This document shows positions 26,857 through 35,625 of a stretch of DNA of 64,000 bases, piece after piece. Position 1 is the first letter of the stretch. Each line of letters opens with the position of its first letter. Below the pieces are notes generated by a model that was given only the letters and a program-made list of their open reading frames with translations, searched no databases and was not told the DNA's origin. Origin of the DNA: Halobacillus_B sp963739045 (GTDB lineage Bacteria > Bacillota > Bacilli > Bacillales > Halobacillaceae); assembly GCA_963739045.1 (NCBI GenBank), contig CAVTYY010000001.1, forward strand, positions 682,001 to 746,000. The letters are read 5' to 3'. The position numbers were made by a program, and so were the translations under genes.

Positions 26857-27813
26857 CGATCTTTTTCGAATCATAATCGTTCCTGCACTGATATAAATGA
26901 TAAGTCCAAAAAGCGTCAGAAAACTAAAGGCGTATTTCGTTTCCAGGGACAGGGCAGAAGGGGTAATGAATCCTTCAATGAGGCCGGCGATGACAAACAG
27001 CGGGATCGTCCCAAGTAACAGCTGGACAGAGCGGTAGGCTTGAGTTTTCAGCTGGTAGCCTCTTGAAAACGGACCAGGCACAAATAATTTATACCCCATC
27101 ATGAGACCTGCTCCTCCTGCAATAAATATAGCGGTCAGTTCAATAATGCCATGGGGAACGATGTAAGCCCAGAATTCATAAAACTTCCCGTAATGAAAGA
27201 AAAACGCGGCAACCGCTCCGATAATTACTCCATTGTAGAGTAGTAAATAAATACTCACTAACCCAAAGGTGACCCCGCCCGCGAAAGCGAGTAATGCGAC
27301 CTGAATATTGTTGGTCATAATCGAGGCGGACATCATAGGAGAATCGACTTGTTTCCCGCCTTTTCCAAGATTGGCTGGATCAATAGCCTTCGCCATAGAA
27401 TCAGGAAGCACAGAATAAAAGTGCATCGGGTCCTCGTAGACAGATAGAAAAGCCCCTGCAGCTCCTAAGAGAAATAGCAAGACAGCAGTCAGCACGAATT
27501 TCCACTGCTCAGTAAGCCGTTGAATAAACTTCGTGCCGAAAAAAGCTTTCAGCTGCTGCCAACTTGAGACTTGGTCCTGATAAAGTGTGTTATGCGCTTT
27601 GGCAACTAGATCATTCAGGTACCGTGTCACTTCATGGCCGCTGAAATAGGTTTGAGCATAGGCTAAATGCTGTGCTGTTTTTTGATAAAGTCTCTGGAAA
27701 TCTTCCACTTGTCCGGGCGATAGCTGCTGTTTATTTTTATTTAAGTGATAAATGGATTCCTCCAGTTGTTTCCATTCCTCGCGATGCTGCTTAATAAATG
27801 GTTGATATTTCAT
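26809..27813 (-). CDS. SpoIIM-family (DUF95) membrane protein
   Basis: A 334-residue integral membrane protein. A soluble helical N-terminus (about 1-100; YHLNKNKQQLSPGQVEDFQRLY) precedes about five to six membrane segments. EYDPMHFYS-like and GGVTFGLVSIYLLLYNG regions, and PHGIIELTAIFIAGGAGLMMG, are the DUF95/SpoIIM signature. The family includes the sporulation protein SpoIIM but is wider, and members outside the spoIIM locus are often beside MoxR, DUF58 and RDD genes, as here. The gene is on the minus strand, faces DUF58 with a 48-bp overlap and is divergent from the RDD gene. The 115-bp spacer at 27814-27928 must hold both promoters. Confidence 0.85.
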   Translation of the reverse strand: MKYQPFIKQHREEWKQLEESIYHLNKNKQQLSPGQVEDFQRLYQKTAQHLAYAQTYFSGHEVTRYLNDLVAKAHNTLYQDQVSSWQQLKAFFGTKFIQRLTEQWKFVLTAVLLFLLGAAGAFLSVYEDPMHFYSVLPDSMAKAIDPANLGKGGKQVDSPMMSASIMTNNIQVALLAFAGGVTFGLVSIYLLLYNGVIIGAVAAFFFHYGKFYEFWAYIVPHGIIELTAIFIAGGAGLMMGYKLFVPGPFSRGYQLKTQAYRSVQLLLGTIPLFVIAGLIEGFITPSALSLETKYAFSFLTLFGLIIYISAGTIMIRKRSLNQSSVHHRDIGTNY

Positions 27814-27928
27814 AAGCTCCCCCTGTCCCAGATTCTAGTATTTTACATTTATCTATATTATAAAAGATTTATAGTGCAGAAAGAAATACTTACTGAGCTG
27901 ATTTTATTTAAGCAGAGAGGAGGCAGAG

Positions 27929-28738
27929 ATGAATCAGGAACAGTGGAACGTCAAAACACCGGAACATGTGTCTCTCCAATTTAATTTAGCTGGCTTAGGC
28001 AGCAGAGGGGCAGCACAATTGATAGATATGGTCCTGCTGTTCATCATGTATGCTGGGATTGCCTTTGCCGGGGTATTTCTTGGCAGCTTAGATGTTCCGT
28101 GGCTCGTATCTAAGGTCCAGTCTTTTGTGATTGCGATCATCATTATTGTGATCTTTTTAATATTTTGGGGATACTTCTTTTTATTTGAAGTGATAACGGG
28201 CGGCCAGACTCCTGGGAAGATGCTGCTTGGCGTAAGGGTGATTCAGGAAGATGGAAGCAGTGCTACAGCCCTCTCGCTATTAGTGAGAAACCTGCTGCGA
28301 ATGATAGACATGCTTCCTGCTTATTATCTTTTAGGTTTAATGATGATTTTTCTTCATCCCGGGCACAAACGAATAGGAGATTTAGTAGCTGGAACGATCG
28401 TGGTTCATGAAAGAAAAAAGAAAAAGCCAGCGAAGAAAAGGAAGCCTACTAAGATAGAAAAGGAAATCAACAGCCGCGGCGTTACGGCAGAGGATATTAA
28501 GCTGGATGACTCGCTATGGAGAAATTTCACTCAAAAAGAATGGACATTATTAAAAGCCTATATCACCCGTTATCCTCAATTAACTGCCGCTGAAAGGTCG
28601 GACTATTCCCGTGAGGTAGCTGCTCTATTATTCCCAAAGGCAGGATTAGAAATAAACGGTAAAACAGCGTCAGAGCTCCAGGATATGCTGCTTGCGTTTT
28701 ATCTACAGGCACGTCAAGAATGGGAATTCGAACTTTAG
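27929..28738 (+). CDS. RDD-family membrane protein
   Basis: A 269-residue protein. The N-terminal RDD domain (about 15-160) has an early Arg-Gly-x-Ala.LID motif (GSRGAAQLIDMVLLFIM), a GGQTPGKMLLGVRVI motif and three membrane segments. A basic linker (KKKKPAKKRKPTK) follows, and the C-terminal 100 residues are soluble and helical. RDD proteins are of uncertain role; some are linked to ion or compatible-solute exchange. Its position next to SpoIIM, DUF58 and MoxR genes suggests the same system. AGGAGG supports the ATG. Confidence 0.85.
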   Translation: MNQEQWNVKTPEHVSLQFNLAGLGSRGAAQLIDMVLLFIMYAGIAFAGVFLGSLDVPWLVSKVQSFVIAIIIIVIFLIFWGYFFLFEVITGGQTPGKMLLGVRVIQEDGSSATALSLLVRNLLRMIDMLPAYYLLGLMMIFLHPGHKRIGDLVAGTIVVHERKKKKPAKKRKPTKIEKEINSRGVTAEDIKLDDSLWRNFTQKEWTLLKAYITRYPQLTAAERSDYSREVAALLFPKAGLEINGKTASELQDMLLAFYLQARQEWEFEL

Positions 28739-28752
28739 AGCGTGCCGTATTT

Positions 28753-28782
28753 TTGTGGAAATAGCTTCGTGAGGCTTATAAT
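28753..28782 (+). promoter_or_regulatory. Predicted dipeptidase promoter
   Basis: TTGTGG at 28753-28758 and a perfect TATAAT at 28777-28782 are 18 bases apart, just upstream of the M20 peptidase gene. Confidence 0.6.
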
Positions 28783-28815
28783 ACAGATAACCACTCGTTT
28801 AGGAGGTCGAAAGAA

Positions 28816-30165
28816 ATGAAGGATTTAATTGAGGTACATAAAGATCAATTTGTGGAGGAACTTCAGGAATTTTTGCGGATTCAAAGTATTTCTGCTCTTT
28901 CTGAACATAAAGAAGATGTGAAGACGGCAGCACGCTTTCTTGCTGATGCGTTTGAAAGGATTGGCATGGAGCATATTGAGCTGGTGGAAACCGAGGGGCA
29001 TCCGATCGTTTATGCGGATTGGCTGCATGCGGAAGGAAAGCCGACTGTCCTCATCTACGGCCATTATGATGTGCAGCCGGCGGATCCTCTTAACCTCTGG
29101 GAAACCCCGCCATTCGATCCGGTCGTCCGAGATGGGAAGATTTATGCCAGAGGTGCCACAGATGATAAAGGACAATTGTTTATGTACGTGAAAGCTCTGC
29201 AGCTTCTGAAGGAAAAGAATGGAGAGCTACCTGTTAATATTAAATTCTGTATTGAAGGAGAAGAAGAGCTCGCAAGCCCCCATCTACCCCCGTTTATTGA
29301 TGAGAATCAGGAGAAGCTGGCCGCGGATGCCGTGCTCATATCAGACACGTCATTCATAGATGAAAACCAGCCAGCGATCTGTACTTCCTTACGAGGAGCG
29401 CTCGCCCTTGAAGTTAAGGTGAAGACCGCTAACACTGACCTCCATTCAGGAAGCTATGGAGGAGGGGTGCCGAATGCGATCCATTCTCTAACGAAGATTG
29501 TCGATTCTTTTCATGATCGAAACGGGAGAATAGCAGTGGAAAACTTTTATGAAGGCGTGCCTGAGCCCACTAACGAGCTGAAACAGGAAGTAGCCTCCAT
29601 TCCATTTAATGAAGCGCAAACTAAGGATCAGTTTGGCATAGAAGCTCTATTTGGAGAACAGGGATTCACGTTTCAAGAACAAACGGGAATCCGCCCAACC
29701 TTGGAGATCAACGGGATCACTGGCGGGTTTCAAGGAGAAGGGATCAAGACGATTATCCCCAGTGAAGCAAGTGCTAAAATTAGCTGTCGACTGGTGGGAG
29801 AACAGAACCCTCAAGAAGTTTACGAACGGATTGAACAACATATCCAATCTCATAAACCCACGGGATCCACGGTGGAGCTCCAGCAATTTATTAAAGCAAA
29901 GCCGGTCTCACTGGATTCAAAAACTATGATGATTCAAAAGGCAGCAGACGCTTATGAAGCAGTGTACGGGGTGCGTCCGTTGTTCCCGAAAGAAGGCGGG
30001 TCCATTCCTATTGTGGAGGTCTTTTCTAGCGTATTGAACGTTCCTGTAGTGTTAATGGGCTTTGGTCTTCCAACGGAAAATTTACATGCCCCTAACGAAC
30101 ATTTTCATTTAAATAACTTTACCAGAGGAATTGAAACCATTGGACATTATCTCGAATCTCTGTAA
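28816..30165 (+). CDS. M20-family dipeptidase
   Basis: A 449-residue zinc peptidase of the M20 (ArgE/DapE/CPG2) group, in the subgroup that cleaves dipeptides. Metal ligands are in YGHYDVQPAD (His, Asp), RGATDDKGQ (Asp) and EGEEELASPH (catalytic Glu and metal Glu). A late His lies in ENLHAPNEHF. The middle lid domain (about 185-350) includes the dimer His in ANTDLHSGSYGG. It is cytosolic, with no signal. It probably processes imported or waste dipeptides, but the preferred substrate cannot be told. AGGAGG precedes the ATG. It is a single-gene unit with its own promoter and terminator. Confidence 0.92.
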   Translation: MKDLIEVHKDQFVEELQEFLRIQSISALSEHKEDVKTAARFLADAFERIGMEHIELVETEGHPIVYADWLHAEGKPTVLIYGHYDVQPADPLNLWETPPFDPVVRDGKIYARGATDDKGQLFMYVKALQLLKEKNGELPVNIKFCIEGEEELASPHLPPFIDENQEKLAADAVLISDTSFIDENQPAICTSLRGALALEVKVKTANTDLHSGSYGGGVPNAIHSLTKIVDSFHDRNGRIAVENFYEGVPEPTNELKQEVASIPFNEAQTKDQFGIEALFGEQGFTFQEQTGIRPTLEINGITGGFQGEGIKTIIPSEASAKISCRLVGEQNPQEVYERIEQHIQSHKPTGSTVELQQFIKAKPVSLDSKTMMIQKAADAYEAVYGVRPLFPKEGGSIPIVEVFSSVLNVPVVLMGFGLPTENLHAPNEHFHLNNFTRGIETIGHYLESL

Positions 30166-30171
30166 AAAAAA

Positions 30172-30208
30172 TCAGCCCGCCTCTCTCAGCATGAGAGGCG
30201 GGCTTTTT
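30172..30208 (+). terminator. Dipeptidase terminator
   Basis: AGCCCGCCTCTC and GAGAGGCGGGCT form a 12-bp stem over a short loop, followed by TTTTTTT. Confidence 0.9.
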
Positions 30209-30331
30209 TTATTCTTCAGCACAGTCATAACAAAGTACCATCTGCTCTTCGTCGAGCACTCCATTAAGAAAACCATCTTTACAATAGATATCTTTCCCGC
30301 AATACGTACAGGTTCCAACAAATTCTTCCAT
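30209..30331 (-). CDS. 40-residue CxxC zinc-ribbon-like protein
   Basis: A small gene on the minus strand. The 40-residue product begins MEEFVGTCTYCGKDIYC and ends MVLCYDCAEE, so it has two CxxC pairs plus one extra Cys about 20 residues apart, a treble-clef or zinc-ribbon pattern. GAGGTG lies eight bases before the ATG. The protein is acidic and has no membrane segment. The stop codon abuts the dipeptidase terminator, which could serve both directions. I do not recognise a named family. A metal-binding or protein-binding adaptor role is inference from the cysteines alone. Confidence 0.65.
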   Translation of the reverse strand: MEEFVGTCTYCGKDIYCKDGFLNGVLDEEQMVLCYDCAEE

Positions 30332-30520
30332 TAGTTTTCACCTCACTGTTACCTATTGTTTCGCTTTTGGGTATTTCTATTCCTTCTTTAAAGAAACCAA
30401 TTGAAACATTTGATAAAAAAACGAGAACTTCAGTGGGAACAGCACGAGTAGGGGGGAGCAAGTCGGGTGGACGAATCTCTTCGTTGATCGCAAAACAAAA
30501 ATGATTAGATTCACGACAAA

Positions 30521-30574
30521 AAATCCGAACGATGATGGAATAGGGTTGGAAACATTTCCTCATCGTTCGGATTT
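30521..30574 (-). terminator. Terminator of the ectABC operon
   Basis: On the minus strand AAATCCGAACGATGA pairs with TCATCGTTCGGATTT over a loop of about 24 bases and is followed by TTTTGTCG. It lies 33 bases beyond the ectC stop. Confidence 0.8.
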
Positions 30575-30606
30575 AATAATGGCTATAAGCCTCTTAAACT
30601 CTTACA

Positions 30607-30993
30607 TTAATCTTCTGCTACAGGGTAGACTCCGTTTTCATCATGAACTTCTGTGCCTTTAATTGGGGGGTTAAATACACAAACCATACGCATATCCGTT
30701 TTGGCACGAAGGTAATGCTCGTCATTAGCATCTAAGGCATAGAGCGTATCCTTCTCGATCGGCCACACTTTGTTGTCCTTTAAGGTTTCCACTTCTCCTT
30801 CGCCTTCGATACAATAGACGGATTCTAAATGATTTTGATACCAGATATGAGTTTCTGTGCCTGCCTTGATCACTGTATCGTGGACTGAATAGCCCATATT
30901 GTCATCCTTCACGATGAGGCGGCGGCTGACCCAGTTACCTCCATCAACATTTTGTTCTGTATTCTGAATATCTTTTAAACTAATTGTTTTCAT
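30607..30993 (-). CDS. ectC: L-ectoine synthase EctC
   Basis: Closes N-gamma-acetyl-2,4-diaminobutyrate to ectoine, the last step of compatible-solute synthesis. The 128-residue cupin shows the family motifs NWVSRRLIVKDDNMGYSVHDT, ETHIWYQNHLESVYCIEGEG and LRAKTDMRMVCVFNPP. The length matches known EctC. It is cytosolic. It is the third gene of the minus-strand operon, 12 bases after ectB, and a hairpin terminator follows. No ectD (hydroxylase) gene is nearby. Confidence 0.97.
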   Translation of the reverse strand: MKTISLKDIQNTEQNVDGGNWVSRRLIVKDDNMGYSVHDTVIKAGTETHIWYQNHLESVYCIEGEGEVETLKDNKVWPIEKDTLYALDANDEHYLRAKTDMRMVCVFNPPIKGTEVHDENGVYPVAED

Positions 30994-31005
30994 GTTTACG
31001 GCCTC

Positions 31006-32286
31006 CTATTGGTTAGATACTGGTTTCTTAACTAAGCTTTTAATGGAATCTTCTAGAATGTTTAATCCTTCTTTTAAATCATCAACAGAGATGTTGATTG
31101 GCGGGAATAATTTAAACACTTCATCATCCATGCCGGCGGTTTCCATGATGAGACCGCGATTAAAGGCTTCAGCTGCTATTTTGGCAGACAGGCCTTCTTG
31201 GGCAGATTTTATTCCGATCATAAGACCTCTGCCATACACTTCGCCTTCTAAAGCGGGATACTGCTGCGTAAGCCCTCTTAGAAATTCCTCTACGATGGCT
31301 GCTTTGTCCTGGATGCTTTTCTCAAACTTTGGATCTTCCCAGTAATCAAGCGCGGCTGTTGCAGTTACAAACGCGTGATTGAATCCGCGGAAGGTTCCGT
31401 TATGCTCTCCTGGGGACCAAATATCAAGTTCAGGTCGGAAGAGGGTGATGGCAAATGGAAGGCCATAACCGCTTAGAGACTTCGATAGGCACACTATGTC
31501 CGGCTTGATTCCAGCGGGTTCAAAGCTAAAGAAGGTTCCGGTCCTTCCTACACCTGCTTGAACATCGTCAATGATTAATAGAATTCCATATTGTTTACAA
31601 ATTTTATCTACCTTTTTCAGCCATTCCATGCGAGCGGTGTTGAGACCGCCTTCGCCCTGAACCGTTTCCAGAATCATCGCTGCCGGGAGGTCTACTCCGC
31701 TGCCGCTGTTCTCCAGAAAGCTTTCTAAATAATCAAGAGTGTCTCGCTCTTCTCCTACGAAATTGTCATAAGGCATAGTAACCGCGTGATGAAGGGGAAT
31801 GCCAGCGCCTTTTCGCTTCGTTTCGTTGCCGGTAACGGATAGAGAGCCGATGGTCATTCCGTGAAAACCATTGGTAAAACTAATCACATTCGTTCTTCCC
31901 GTCACTTTTCTAGCAAGCTTTAAAGCACTTTCCACAGTATTGGTACCAGTCGGTCCTGGGAACATAATCTTATAGTCCAGGTCTCTAGGTTCGAGAATGA
32001 CTTGCTTGAATTTTTCTAAAAATGTACGTTTAGCGGTAGATGCCATATCGAGAGAGTGGGTGATCCCATTATCTTTGATGTAATCAATAAGTTTCTCCTG
32101 CATATGCTCGTCATTGTGTCCGTAATTCAAAGCACCTGCTCCTGAGAAGAAGTCGATATATTCTTTTCCAGCTTCATCCCACATTTTGTGTCCCTTCGCT
32201 TTCGTAAAGACAGTAGGAAATCCGCGGCAGTAACTGCGTACTTCGGATTCTATTTGAGAAAATACTTGCAGATCATTATGAGTCAT
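31006..32286 (-). CDS. ectB: Diaminobutyrate-2-oxoglutarate aminotransferase EctB
   Basis: Converts L-aspartate-4-semialdehyde plus glutamate to 2,4-diaminobutyrate. It is a PLP enzyme of the class III aminotransferase fold, 426 residues. GPTGTNTVESALKLARKVTG is the cofactor phosphate region and IIDDVQAGVGRTG holds the PLP-ring Asp. CLSKSLSGYGLPFA contains the PLP lysine, and HNGTFRGFNHAFVTA follows. It is the middle gene of ectABC, 50 bases from ectA, and GGAGG precedes the start. The presence of the pathway is the main reason to call the organism halophilic or halotolerant. Confidence 0.97.
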   Translation of the reverse strand: MTHNDLQVFSQIESEVRSYCRGFPTVFTKAKGHKMWDEAGKEYIDFFSGAGALNYGHNDEHMQEKLIDYIKDNGITHSLDMASTAKRTFLEKFKQVILEPRDLDYKIMFPGPTGTNTVESALKLARKVTGRTNVISFTNGFHGMTIGSLSVTGNETKRKGAGIPLHHAVTMPYDNFVGEERDTLDYLESFLENSGSGVDLPAAMILETVQGEGGLNTARMEWLKKVDKICKQYGILLIIDDVQAGVGRTGTFFSFEPAGIKPDIVCLSKSLSGYGLPFAITLFRPELDIWSPGEHNGTFRGFNHAFVTATAALDYWEDPKFEKSIQDKAAIVEEFLRGLTQQYPALEGEVYGRGLMIGIKSAQEGLSAKIAAEAFNRGLIMETAGMDDEVFKLFPPINISVDDLKEGLNILEDSIKSLVKKPVSNQ

Positions 32287-32336
32287 AATTGATGTCCTCC
32301 TTGAGAATGAGTGGGTGTTATATCATTTGAAAACGA

Positions 32337-32849
32337 TTAAGAAAAAGGTCCAATTCTAAAGTTTAATTCTTCTTCATGTTCGTCACTTGGAAATAATTTA
32401 TCTGAAAAGCGTTCCGTCACTTCGCAATCCGTATTATGCTGGTTGGCAATCCCTTTGAATAGAGATTGGGAGGCTTCATTAGATGGAGTTACTGTGGCCT
32501 CGAGGTAATGAACGTTCTTACATGCTTGACGATTCATCAGTTCATTTAACAACTTCGACGCAATGCCTTTACCACGCTGGCCGGCATCGACTCCTATTTG
32601 CCAAACAAACACCACATCAGGGTGATTGGGAGGGATTAAAGCAGTCACAAATCCTATAAGCTTACCGTCTTCTTTTGCCACAACGCATGTATCCGCGTAA
32701 AACTCGCACATCAGCACATATTTGTAGGCGGAGTTCTGATCAAGTGTGGATTGATCTACTAATTCCCACATAGCTTTGCCATCTTCCAATGCAGGAGTGG
32801 TTAATGTAATAGTTTTTTCCGTTACATCTTCAGCTGTAGTCTTAATCAT
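32337..32849 (-). CDS. ectA: Diaminobutyrate acetyltransferase EctA
   Basis: Acetylates 2,4-diaminobutyrate from acetyl-CoA. It is a GNAT-fold enzyme with the acetyl-CoA loop VDAGQRGKGIASKLLNEL, then LEATVTPSNEASQSLFKG. A longer frame adds 16 residues at the front, but AAAGGAG lies just ahead of the ATG at 32849. That gives 170 residues and a typical start (MIKTTAEDV). It is first in the ectABC operon, and a promoter is visible about 50 bases upstream. Confidence 0.95.
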   Translation of the reverse strand: MIKTTAEDVTEKTITLTTPALEDGKAMWELVDQSTLDQNSAYKYVLMCEFYADTCVVAKEDGKLIGFVTALIPPNHPDVVFVWQIGVDAGQRGKGIASKLLNELMNRQACKNVHYLEATVTPSNEASQSLFKGIANQHNTDCEVTERFSDKLFPSDEHEEELNFRIGPFS

Positions 32850-32899
32850 TGGTTCTCCTTTCTGATCCAAATAATAGTGAAGCTCTTGGTACGTCATAT

Positions 32900-32928
32900 A
32901 TAATATAAAGTCTGGAAAAAATAAGCAA
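32900..32928 (-). promoter_or_regulatory. ectABC promoter (sigma-A type)
   Basis: On the minus strand TTGCTT (32928-32923) and TATTAT (32905-32900) are separated by exactly 17 bases. The osmotic response of the operon is known from related species, but no specific osmoregulatory site can be named here. Confidence 0.55.
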
Positions 32929-32929
32929 A

Positions 32930-33300
32930 CCAGCTAAATGCGCTTATAGCGGGCTTTGAGGCACTGAGTCACACTCACCAGGAAAATGGAGGGAAATGCT
33001 TAAGTATAGGTAGGATTTCTGACAATTCCAAACTATTCGACAAATAAGCTATATAGTTCTCATTTAAAACCTTGAAAGATAAAGAAAAGGGAGAAGTGAT
33101 TTCTTGTGGCTGCATTGGAATAATAAGCAAATTTACTATTTCTTAACACTAGATCCCCATAGAAATAGGGAGATCTAGCGGAAGAATGTCTTTTTACCCA
33201 TTTTATTATTTTATTATTCTGATAAATGAATAGATGGTATAATTATGGCAAGGATTCCCTAAATTGGTTTTACCTACTTATTCATAGAGGAGGAAAAGTC
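32930..33300. other. Gene-free spacer between ectA and the subtilisin gene
   Basis: No gene is credible here. An imperfect dyad at 33149-33178 starts CTAGATC and ends GATCTAG, with inner arms CCCATA and TAGGG; no T-run follows, so it could be an operator or a leader structure. TATAAT at about 33238-33243 lacks a clear -35 box and may be the -10 of the protease promoter. Confidence 0.4.
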
Positions 33301-34305
33301 ATGAGTGAAGCAAAGCTGATTCCGTATCGAATAGAAGAAGTGATGGAAGCCCCATCAGAAGTACCGGAAGGCATTCAATTAATTGAAGCACCCGCTCTAT
33401 GGGAAAGAACAGAACAAGGAAAAGGAAGCGTTGTAGCTATTATTGATACCGGCTGTCAAATCGACCATCCTGATTTAAAGGGCCGTGTTATTGATGGTAA
33501 AAATTTCACCACCGATTATAACGGTGATGAATCTAACTATAATGATAATAATGGACATGGCACGCACGTAGCTGGAACGATCGCAGCCATTGAAAATGGC
33601 GAAGGAGTAGTAGGCGCTGCACCCCAAGCCAGCCTGCTCATCTTAAAAGTGCTGGCAGGTTCCGGCAGTGGGAAATTTGAATGGATCATCAACGCGATTG
33701 ATTATGCGACAAATTGGACAGGACCCAATGGTGAAAAAGTACGCGTTATCTCTATGTCTCTAGGCGGCCCCACCGATATCCCTGAACTTCATGAAGTGAT
33801 TCAAACAGCCGTGGAAAAAGATATTTCCGTAGTCTGCGCAGCGGGAAACGAAGGAGATGGCCGTGAGGATACTGACGAATTTGCCTATCCTGGCTCTTAT
33901 AGCGAAGTGATTGAAGTGGGAGCCATCGACTTTAAACTTAATATTGCAGAGTTCACGAATACAAACCATGAAATTGATTTGGTTACACCAGGAGTCAATA
34001 TTCTCTCTACTTATAAAGGCAGCAAATATGCGAAGCTTTCCGGGACCTCCATGGCAACTCCTCATGTATCAGGAGGACTAGCTTTACTTATCCCGTTAGT
34101 CGAAGCTCAATTTGGAAGGAAATTATCAGAAGCGGAAATTTATGCTCAATTAGTCAAGCGAACGCTACCGATCGGACACGCTAAAACAGCCGAAGGGAAT
34201 GGAGTTCTAGCGCTGGCACTTCCTGATAAGGTGGAAAGTTTATTGAAAATTTATAACCATACGTGGAAACAGAGCAGCAGTTTGAAGACGACTAAAAGCA
34301 AATAA
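33301..34305 (+). CDS. isp: Intracellular subtilisin-type serine protease
   Basis: An S8 protease of 334 residues. It has no signal peptide and begins with the short propeptide bearing LIPY (residues 6-9), the hallmark of Bacillus intracellular serine proteases, which are activated by removing that segment. The catalytic triad is Asp49 (IIDTGCQIDHPDL), His86 (NGHGTHVAG) and Ser250 (GTSMATPHVSGG). The oxyanion Asn lies in AAGNEG. An upstream in-frame ATG at 33226 would add a meaningless extension, while AGAGGAGG precedes the ATG at 33301. It probably acts in protein turnover in stationary phase (family knowledge). Confidence 0.93.
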   Translation: MSEAKLIPYRIEEVMEAPSEVPEGIQLIEAPALWERTEQGKGSVVAIIDTGCQIDHPDLKGRVIDGKNFTTDYNGDESNYNDNNGHGTHVAGTIAAIENGEGVVGAAPQASLLILKVLAGSGSGKFEWIINAIDYATNWTGPNGEKVRVISMSLGGPTDIPELHEVIQTAVEKDISVVCAAGNEGDGREDTDEFAYPGSYSEVIEVGAIDFKLNIAEFTNTNHEIDLVTPGVNILSTYKGSKYAKLSGTSMATPHVSGGLALLIPLVEAQFGRKLSEAEIYAQLVKRTLPIGHAKTAEGNGVLALALPDKVESLLKIYNHTWKQSSSLKTTKSK

Positions 34306-34349
34306 GAAATTTGTCGATATTACCCGGGAAATAATTCAAGTGAACATAC

Positions 34350-34378
34350 AAAAAGCCTCTCGAAATGAGAGGCTTTTT
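34350..34378. terminator. Bidirectional terminator
   Basis: AAAAAGCCTCTC and GAGAGGCTTTTT flank CGAAAT-type loop bases. It lies between the convergent protease and luciferase-like genes and has A and T runs on both sides. Confidence 0.9.
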
Positions 34379-34382
34379 GCTT

Positions 34383-35399
34383 TTAATTCACGATTTCAGA
34401 AATGATTTCATAAGAGCGGAGGCGTGCTTGATGGTCGTAAATTTGTGAGATGACCATCATTTCATCGGCCTGGGTTCGATCTAAGAATTCCTGAAGTTCT
34501 TTTTTTACGGTTTCTGGACTGCCGATAATGGAGGAGCCCAGCTGCTGTTCAAGAGCTGCTTTTTCCTGAGCCGTCCAGATCTCTTCCATATTTTCCACCG
34601 GCGGCTGTAAAGGAAGATTAGTGTTACGAACCAAGTTTAAAAACTGCTGCTTCAAGGAAGTTGCTAAGCGTTGAGCTTCCTCGTCTGTCTCGGCCGCTAT
34701 CACATTCACCCCAACCATCGCGTAAGGCTCATCCAGCGTTTCTGAAGGCTGAAAACGACTTCGGTACAACTCTAACGCCGGAAGTGTATTGTTTGGAGAA
34801 AAATGACTGGCAAAAGAGAAAGGCAGACCAAGTTCACCTGCAAGTTGAGCACTAAACCCACTAGAACCTAACAGCCAGATAGGAATATCAAGACCTTCTC
34901 CAGGAATGGCTCTAACATTACTCATCCCCGTTTTTAACGAAGGATCAAAGTAGCCGCGTAACTCCTCCAGTTGTTCCGGGAAATTATGGCCGTTACTTGA
35001 AGAATCTCTTCGTAAAGCTTGTGCCGTAATCTGATCGGTACCCGGTGCTCTTCCTAATCCTAAATCAATGCGGTCCGGATAGAGCGTTTCCAGCGTGCCG
35101 AATTGTTCAGCAATCACTAGAGGGGCGTGGTTTGGCAGCATAATCCCTCCTGAACCAACTCGGATGGAAGACGTATGAGCGGCAACGTGGCCGATAAGCA
35201 GCGAGGTGGCAGAACTCGCTATAAAAGGCATACTGTGATGCTCCGCGAGCCAATAGCGCGTATAACCTAGTTGTTCAGCATGCTGGGCAAGGTCAATCGT
35301 ATTCTTATAAGAATCAGCAGGACCCCCTCCAGCAGTAATTGGAGCTAAATCTAAAACGGAAAATTTAATATCCTGCAATTGTTTATCGCTAGTCATCAT
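34383..35399 (-). CDS. Luciferase-like (LLM) flavin-dependent oxidoreductase
   Basis: A 338-residue TIM-barrel protein of the bacterial luciferase-like monooxygenase family, in the FMN-dependent subgroup without a luciferase beta subunit. Typical motifs are FSVLDLAPI, YTRYWLAEHHSMPFIASSAT and RVGSGGIMLPNHAPLVIAEQFGTL. LYPDRIDLGLGRAPGTD and IWLLGSSGFSAQLAGELGLPFSFASHF follow. The substrate is unknown for this group. The start is one of two adjacent ATGs with a weak AGAAGA site. It is alone on the minus strand and shares a terminator with the protease gene. Confidence 0.88.
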   Translation of the reverse strand: MMTSDKQLQDIKFSVLDLAPITAGGGPADSYKNTIDLAQHAEQLGYTRYWLAEHHSMPFIASSATSLLIGHVAAHTSSIRVGSGGIMLPNHAPLVIAEQFGTLETLYPDRIDLGLGRAPGTDQITAQALRRDSSSNGHNFPEQLEELRGYFDPSLKTGMSNVRAIPGEGLDIPIWLLGSSGFSAQLAGELGLPFSFASHFSPNNTLPALELYRSRFQPSETLDEPYAMVGVNVIAAETDEEAQRLATSLKQQFLNLVRNTNLPLQPPVENMEEIWTAQEKAALEQQLGSSIIGSPETVKKELQEFLDRTQADEMMVISQIYDHQARLRSYEIISEIVN

Positions 35400-35625
35400 T
35401 TCATCTTCTTTCTTTAAGGAAATCGTATATCTACCAATCGTTTCTAAAATTACAAGTTCAGTTTATCAAGGTTCTTTCGGGTTTCAAAATAATATGTTTG
35501 GTAAGAAAATGTCAGTGAAACTATTCCAGCTGCCTCTTGCTGTGAATATTCAATCCCCATTACATAAAAATCCGATTGTATTTTAGATGTCGGTTCTCCC
35601 AAGGTGCATCCGCACTTGTTTTGTT

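Noticed and set aside
30279..30563. Open frame of 94 residues on the minus strand downstream of ectC
   Set aside because: It runs through the ectABC terminator hairpin, overlaps the better supported 40-residue CxxC gene and has no ribosome site.
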